Source of the DNA: Roseburia sp.
Lineage (GTDB): Bacteria; Bacillota_A; Clostridia; Lachnospirales; Lachnospiraceae
NCBI GenBank assembly: GCA_017547315.1
Contig: JAFYQA010000215.1
Span: forward strand, 1 to 10,386
Direction: 5' to 3'
DNA length: 10,386 nt
In this document: positions 6,151-10,386 of the stretch, piece after piece
How the letters are laid out: every line of letters starts with the position of its first letter
Numbering within the stretch: position 1 is the stretch's first letter
Made by a program: the position numbers and the translations under genes
Notes under the pieces: generated by a model
What the model was told of the DNA's origin: nothing
What the model saw: only the letters and a program-made list of their open reading frames with translations
The model's database searches: none

Positions 6151-9100
6151 ATGGGGTTAACAGTTGTTGCATCGGTTTTACAGTTAGTCGGAGTTTTTGT
6201 GCCGCTAGTCGGCTTTGTATCTATGTTTCGAAAGCAGCATATAAAAGCATCTATGAATCGTATGTTTACCAACATGAGTTTGATGCTTACCAATCTGGGG
6301 TGCTTGATTATTAATGCCAGTTATTGGTTGCTGCTTTGGTCAGAGTCTCCGGATGGAGCAATGATTGCTCTGAAGATGGAGTATTTGGGGAATGTTTTAT
6401 TCTATCTATCCTTTATTTTGTTTGTGACGACCTATTTTAATATGCAGTCTAAGGCGATTGTAGTGATTCCGATGGCCGTTCAGGGTATTATGGAAGGTCT
6501 TCTAGTGGCGAATTTGTGGATGGGAGATCCGTTCCATATCGTATTCAAAAGTCTGAGTTTTGGGAAAATAGGAGTTGGATTAAAGGTAACATATATGGTG
6601 GCGGTACCAGGGACTTTGTATTACGTACGCTATTGTATGTTGTGTATAATCTTATTCTGGGGATTGATTTATACGTTGATTAAGATGTTTCAGGCAAGAA
6701 TTCCAGAAGAGCGGAATAATATTGCAAAATTAGCAGGCGCAGAATTTGTTATTTGTATTTCGTTACAGTTCATGCTTCTTTTTAGAATACCGTTTGACAT
6801 CGTTCCAATTGCAGCGTCTTTATCGATTTTATCGATTATTTTAGGGGTATTAAAAGGTGAATTTTTCAATGTCACGGATCAGGGACGTGAATGGGTAATC
6901 GAACATTCTGAGAATGTATTTATCATCGTAGATAGTATGTATGGTTATTTGGATGCAAACCCACGTGCAAAAGAAGTTTTTCCAGAATTACGGTTTATGG
7001 GAAAAAATCATCCGATTCCAGCGCAGATGAAATCGATGTTTTTCTGTGATCAGTGTAATGTACATTTGGGTGAACACCACTATACGAAAGAGGTTGCACC
7101 GATTGACCAAAATGGGAAAATCGTGGGCTATAGTTTGCTGTTACTAGATGTGAGTGAGCAATGTGAATTGATGCACCAGTTAGCAGAGGAAAAGGAACGT
7201 GCAGAAGAGGCGAATGAGGCGAAATCAATGTTTATGTCGAATATGTCTCATGAGATTCGTACGCCGATGAATGCGATTGTGGGTATGACGGATATTCTGC
7301 TTCGAGAGGAATTGCCGGAGCAGACAAAAGAGTATCTTTATAACATAAAAAGTTCCGGTAATGCACTGCTTACGATCATTAATGATATTTTAGATTTTTC
7401 AAAAATTGAATCCGGTAAAATGGAGATTATTGAAGAAGATTATGAACCAATGTCGATGTTCCATGACTTATCTATGATATTTTTGAATCGTATCGGTGAT
7501 AAAGATATTGAATTATTGTATGACATTGATATCGAACTACCGGAGAAATTATATGGTGATGCACAGCGTATCCGTCAGATTATTATTAATTTGATGAATA
7601 ACGCAATTAAGTTTACAGAAGAAGGGTTTGTAAAGCTTTCTGTAGAGTCGAACATGCAGTCAAATGAAGATGTTTCTCTTATTTTTAGAGTGCAAGACAC
7701 TGGTCAGGGCATCCGGGAAGAGGACAGAGAAAAATTGTTTGGTTCCTTCCAACAGGTAGACACCAAGAAGAACCGTTATAAGGAAGGCACCGGTTTGGGA
7801 CTTGCTATTTGTAAACAATTGGCGGAATTAATGAATGGTAGTATTGCAGTTGAAAGTGAGTATGGAAAAGGAAGTACTTTTATTGTGACTATTCCACAGA
7901 AAGTGAGAAGTGACAAGAGGGCTGCGGACATTCGCAGAAAACCGGCAGGAGAGATTGTAGTAGGTGCTAGATTTGATAATGAATTGGTTTATTTAAATTA
8001 TCAGAGCATTGTTGCAAACTATCAGGTGATTGATGTAAAACTAGAAGATGCTGTACGTGAAGGCAGACGCTTGGATGCATTCTTTACAGATGATCCAGGT
8101 TCTATTTTAGAAGAAGAACGTAAGCAGTTAGACATGTGGAAGACAACGTTTTGTATTCTGCAGAATCCAATGCGTCAGAATTGGTCGAAAGAACAGGGAA
8201 CGTTGATTAATAAACCACTTTATAGTTTGAATTTCTGTCAGGTAATTAATCATGAAGAAATATCTTTTAATGAAGAGAAAGAAGATGTAACCTGCTTTAC
8301 AGCACCGGAAGCACGGATTTTAATTGTAGATGATACGGAGATGAATTTAAAGGTTGCGATAGGACTGTTAGAACCATTGCAGCTTCAGATTGATACGGCT
8401 GCAAATGGAAAGCAGGCAGTTAAAATGATTCAGGACAAATCATACGATATCGTTTTTATGGATCACATGATGCCCATTATGGATGGTGTGGAAGCTACGC
8501 TTATGGTACGTGCATGTGAAGGTGCGTATTATAAAAATCTTCCAATTGTAGCATTAACGGCGAATGCTACGACTGAGGCGCGAGAAAACTTTAAAAAGAG
8601 CGGTTTTAATGATTTTGTAGCAAAACCGATAAAGATAAAAGAGATGTGCAAATGCATCCGGAGATGGCTACCGGTAGAAAAAGTAATGACGGGAAATACA
8701 AAGGCGACTGTGGAGAATGATGGAAATAGTGTGAGTGCACCGGACGAAGAATTACGAATCGAAGGCATCGACGTACAGGCAGGAGTGGAGAATTCAGGTT
8801 CTAGAACATTGTTTATGAGTCTGTTGGGAGATTTTTATAAATTAATAGATCAGAAGTCCACAAAAATAGAAAAATGCCTTGCGGATGGTTTGCTGAGAGA
8901 TTATACTATCGAGGTACATGCGTTGAAAAATACAGCCCGCATGATAGGGGCGTTAGAATTATCTCAGAAATTTTATGAATTAGAACAATTAGGTAATGCA
9001 AATAATAAGGAAAGACTGGAAACATTGACACCGGATGTGTTAAGATTGTATAGGAGTTATAAGGAGATTTTAGCACCTTATGGAAGACTGCAAGAGCAGG

Positions 9101-9333
9101 ATAAAAAAGATACTCCAGTGGAAGAGATGATAGGCAGTCTTAAGGCACTTCGGGATGCGGTAGATAGTTTTGATTTAGATGGTGCTGATGAAGCGATGCG
9201 ATTGATTGAAAGCTATGTTTTCCCGGAATATCTGGTAAGCAAGGTGGAAACATTGAGTGCTTATGTCGCAGATGTTGCGATGGAAGAGATTATGAATCTT
9301 ACAGAAGAGATAATGAGTGAACTAAAGAAATAG
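6151..9333 (+). CDS. Membrane hybrid sensor histidine kinase (7TM-PAS-HisKA-HATPase-pseudoREC-REC-HPt-helical)
   Basis: This 1060-residue kinase begins with seven hydrophobic segments (roughly residues 4-25, 41-63, 78-96, 101-122, 157-180, 192-211, 215-234), resembling the 7TM sensor region of histidine kinases. A PAS-like domain (about 245-335) follows and contains a Cys/His cluster (C299-x2-C302, H305, H309, H310). A coiled coil leads to HisKA with phosphoacceptor His367 (SNMSHEIRTP). The ATP-binding domain has an N box (NLMNNAIKF, 480-488), G1 (DTGQG, 516-520) and G2 (GTGLGLAICK, 546-555). Residues about 599-700 look like a receiver that has lost its acidic residues. An intact receiver (about 720-840) has Asp727-Asp728, phosphoacceptor Asp771 (FMDHMMP), Thr803 and Lys825. 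The C-terminal HPt domain carries His923, followed by a helical tail (about 993-1060). Everything needed for a His-Asp-His relay is on one chain. The signal sensed is unknown. It is predicted to feed the receivers of the flanking genes, with spacings of 30 bases upstream and 19 downstream. Confidence 0.93.
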   Translation: MGLTVVASVLQLVGVFVPLVGFVSMFRKQHIKASMNRMFTNMSLMLTNLGCLIINASYWLLLWSESPDGAMIALKMEYLGNVLFYLSFILFVTTYFNMQSKAIVVIPMAVQGIMEGLLVANLWMGDPFHIVFKSLSFGKIGVGLKVTYMVAVPGTLYYVRYCMLCIILFWGLIYTLIKMFQARIPEERNNIAKLAGAEFVICISLQFMLLFRIPFDIVPIAASLSILSIILGVLKGEFFNVTDQGREWVIEHSENVFIIVDSMYGYLDANPRAKEVFPELRFMGKNHPIPAQMKSMFFCDQCNVHLGEHHYTKEVAPIDQNGKIVGYSLLLLDVSEQCELMHQLAEEKERAEEANEAKSMFMSNMSHEIRTPMNAIVGMTDILLREELPEQTKEYLYNIKSSGNALLTIINDILDFSKIESGKMEIIEEDYEPMSMFHDLSMIFLNRIGDKDIELLYDIDIELPEKLYGDAQRIRQIIINLMNNAIKFTEEGFVKLSVESNMQSNEDVSLIFRVQDTGQGIREEDREKLFGSFQQVDTKKNRYKEGTGLGLAICKQLAELMNGSIAVESEYGKGSTFIVTIPQKVRSDKRAADIRRKPAGEIVVGARFDNELVYLNYQSIVANYQVIDVKLEDAVREGRRLDAFFTDDPGSILEEERKQLDMWKTTFCILQNPMRQNWSKEQGTLINKPLYSLNFCQVINHEEISFNEEKEDVTCFTAPEARILIVDDTEMNLKVAIGLLEPLQLQIDTAANGKQAVKMIQDKSYDIVFMDHMMPIMDGVEATLMVRACEGAYYKNLPIVALTANATTEARENFKKSGFNDFVAKPIKIKEMCKCIRRWLPVEKVMTGNTKATVENDGNSVSAPDEELRIEGIDVQAGVENSGSRTLFMSLLGDFYKLIDQKSTKIEKCLADGLLRDYTIEVHALKNTARMIGALELSQKFYELEQLGNANNKERLETLTPDVLRLYRSYKEILAPYGRLQEQDKKDTPVEEMIGSLKALRDAVDSFDLDGADEAMRLIESYVFPEYLVSKVETLSAYVADVAMEEIMNLTEEIMSELKK
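8758..9330 (+). repeat. HPt-helical module, copy 2 (C-terminus of the hybrid kinase)
   Basis: This is the second copy of the module at 4534-5103. It holds HPt His923 and the helical tail with the conserved FDLD-ADEAMR segment and a YV-P motif. The linker between the two halves differs by one residue in length and is the least conserved part, as expected for two folded units joined by a flexible segment. Confidence 0.8.
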
Positions 9334-9336
9334 ACG

Positions 9337-9342
9337 AAGGAG
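9337..9342 (+). promoter_or_regulatory. Ribosome binding site of the small receiver protein
   Basis: AAGGAG lies 10 bases before the ATG at 9353, inside the 19-base gap after the kinase stop codon. The ATG at 9343 is out of frame and reaches a stop after five codons, so 9353 is the start. Confidence 0.55.
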
Positions 9343-9352
9343 ATGACAGGAA

Positions 9353-10108
9353 ATGCATAATATTTTGGTAGTATCAGCGACCAAAAGTTATTTGGTAATG
9401 TCGGTGGAAGAGCAATTAAAAAAATTAGATTACAACATGATTGAAGTACCGGCGAAGATGAATGAAATTAGCGAGGTAAAAGAAGATATAGCGGCGATTT
9501 TACTATACGTAGAACCGGAGTTGAATGAAGATACGACAGCATTGGTATTTTTACGAGATAAGGCAGTGGAAGAGGATATTCCGTTTTTTGTAATGGGAGA
9601 TAGCAATGATATTGATGATATCAGACCGATTATCCCAACACATGCGATGCAGAAAGAATTCCCACGTCCGATTGATGTGAAAGATGTAGTATCATCAGTG
9701 GATGAATATGTGCAGAATCATGGCAAACATACGAAGAAAAAGATTCTTGTGGTGGATGATTCAGGAGCAATGCTTCGTAATGTAAAAGGCTGGTTAGAAG
9801 ACCGTTATCAGGTTATTTTGGCAAATTCCGGTGCGATGGCTATTAAATATCTGGCATTGAATAGACCGGATTTGGTGTTGTTAGATTATGAAATGCCGGT
9901 TGTAAATGGAAAGCAGGTATTGGAAATGATTCGAACAGAAACAGAATTCAGTGATATTCCGGTTATCTTTTTGACTAGTAAGAATGACAGAGAAAGTATT
10001 ACACAGGTTATGGGATTAAAACCGGAAGGTTATTTACTTAAGACCATGAAGCCGGATGATATCGTGAAAACGATTGACGAATTCTTTGAAAAAAGAAAAA
10101 GACTTTAA
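9353..10108 (+). CDS. Tandem receiver protein: degenerate receiver plus intact CheY-like receiver
   Basis: This 251-residue cytoplasmic protein has no output domain. Residues about 1-122 have the alternating strand/helix pattern of a receiver but lack its chemistry: VVSATK replaces the acidic pair, Tyr52 (ILLYVEPE) sits where the phosphoacceptor Asp belongs, and the Thr and Lys positions are not conserved. Residues about 128-250 are an intact receiver with Asp135-Asp136 (VVDDS), phosphoacceptor Asp178 (LLDYEMP), Thr208 and Lys230. Lys230 lies the usual 22 residues after the Thr, but is followed by TMKP, so the normal Lys-Pro pair is displaced by three residues. It is the last gene of the signalling operon. 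The likely role is a terminal phosphate acceptor that acts by protein contact, or a phosphate sink for the kinase HPt. Partner and output cannot be read from the sequence. Confidence 0.88.
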   Translation: MHNILVVSATKSYLVMSVEEQLKKLDYNMIEVPAKMNEISEVKEDIAAILLYVEPELNEDTTALVFLRDKAVEEDIPFFVMGDSNDIDDIRPIIPTHAMQKEFPRPIDVKDVVSSVDEYVQNHGKHTKKKILVVDDSGAMLRNVKGWLEDRYQVILANSGAMAIKYLALNRPDLVLLDYEMPVVNGKQVLEMIRTETEFSDIPVIFLTSKNDRESITQVMGLKPEGYLLKTMKPDDIVKTIDEFFEKRKRL

Positions 10109-10112
10109 TAAA

Positions 10113-10149
10113 AGGACCCTTGGAACAAAAAATATGAGCCAGGGGTTTT
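10113..10149 (+). terminator. Possible weak intrinsic terminator of the signalling operon
   Basis: ACCCTTGG (10116-10123) can pair with CCAGGGGT (10139-10146), with one G-U pair, across a 15-base loop. A short T run (10146-10149) follows. The stem is short and the U tract has only four bases, so termination would be partial, and the transporter gene may be partly read through from upstream. Confidence 0.4.
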
Positions 10150-10188
10150 GCAATGCAGAAACGATACGAAGAAAGTAAGGGGAGAACT

Positions 10189-10386
10189 ATGCAGGAGAAT
10201 AAAATGGGCGTTATGCCGATTGGTAAATTGATTATATCGATGTCATTACCGATTATGATTTCTATGTTGGTACAGGCTTTGTACAATATTGTAGATAGTA
10301 TTTTTGTGGCAAGAATCAGTGAGGATGCGTTGACGGCGGTGTCGATGGCATTCCCGATTCAGAACCTGATGATTGCCGTTGGTGTA
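10189..10386 (+). CDS. MATE-family multidrug efflux transporter, N-terminal part (runs off the window)
   Basis: The first 66 codons are visible. After a short polar N-terminus (MQENKMGVMPIGKL) comes the first membrane helix with LPIMISMLVQALYNIVDSIFV, a sequence typical of MATE transporters of the MepA/NorM type, then ALTAVSMAFPIQNLMIAVGV entering the second helix. MATE proteins export cationic drugs or metabolites in exchange for Na+ or H+. The substrate here is unknown. The start at 10189 is chosen because AAGGGG (10177-10182) lies six bases upstream and because family members begin with a similar NKMG-MPI segment. An in-frame ATG at 10153 would add 12 residues and has AGGGG upstream, but those bases are also the right arm of the possible terminator. 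Confidence 0.88.
   Translation, partial: MQENKMGVMPIGKLIISMSLPIMISMLVQALYNIVDSIFVARISEDALTAVSMAFPIQNLMIAVGV

Noticed and set aside
4534..9330. The repeated HPt module as a sign of a mobile element or recent recombination
   Set aside because: DNA identity is low outside short runs, there are no flanking terminal repeats or transposase, and the similarity is at protein level, consistent with an old duplication.
10153..10188. Upstream in-frame ATG for the MATE transporter
   Set aside because: It overlaps the tail of the predicted terminator and would add 12 residues not expected in the family; the ATG at 10189 has a better ribosome binding site.
10038..10286. An 82-codon minus-strand open frame across the end of the receiver gene and the start of the transporter
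   Set aside because: It overlaps two real genes on the opposite strand, has no recognisable domain and runs through the intergenic hairpin.

Overview
The window comes from a low-GC Gram-positive genome, most likely a Clostridia member of the Lachnospiraceae type. This is inferred from strong AGGAGG-like ribosome binding sites, A/T-rich codon choice, a class A penicillin-binding protein, a zinc-type ROK glucokinase under a CcpA-like operator, and large hybrid kinases with 7TM, PAS, REC and HPt parts. Every gene is on the + strand. No tRNA, rRNA, insertion sequence, CRISPR array or phage gene is visible, and no gene-free stretch exceeds 125 bases.

Layout. Positions 1-1234 hold the C-terminal part of a YhaN-like SMC/Rad50-type ATPase whose start lies outside the window. 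At 1268-3322 is a complete bifunctional class A penicillin-binding protein (peptidoglycan glycosyltransferase plus transpeptidase). A 125-base gap follows, with a near-consensus SigA promoter whose -10 region lies under an exact match to the cre (CcpA operator) consensus, leading into a ROK-family glucokinase (3448-4386). A strong hairpin terminator (4433-4486) separates this metabolic gene from what follows.

From 4510 to 10108 lies a compact three-gene signalling operon with gaps of 30 and 19 bases: (1) an HPt-REC-HD-GYP protein, a predicted c-di-GMP phosphodiesterase; (2) a 1060-residue membrane hybrid histidine kinase, ordered 7TM, PAS-like, HisKA, HATPase, degenerate receiver, intact receiver, HPt, helical tail; (3) a 251-residue protein with a degenerate receiver followed by an intact receiver. 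The last 190 or so residues of the kinase (HPt plus helical tail) and the first 190 or so of the HD-GYP protein are clear paralogues, so the operon carries the same phosphotransfer module twice. The simplest reading is a phosphorelay in which a signal sensed at the membrane is passed from the kinase His to its receiver, then to HPt histidines, and on to the HD-GYP receiver and the small receiver protein, controlling c-di-GMP breakdown and an unknown second output. No DNA-binding output domain is present.

A weak hairpin ends this operon, and the window closes with the first 66 codons of a MATE-family efflux transporter. The signalling operon, with its repeated HPt-helical module, is the most interesting part of the window.
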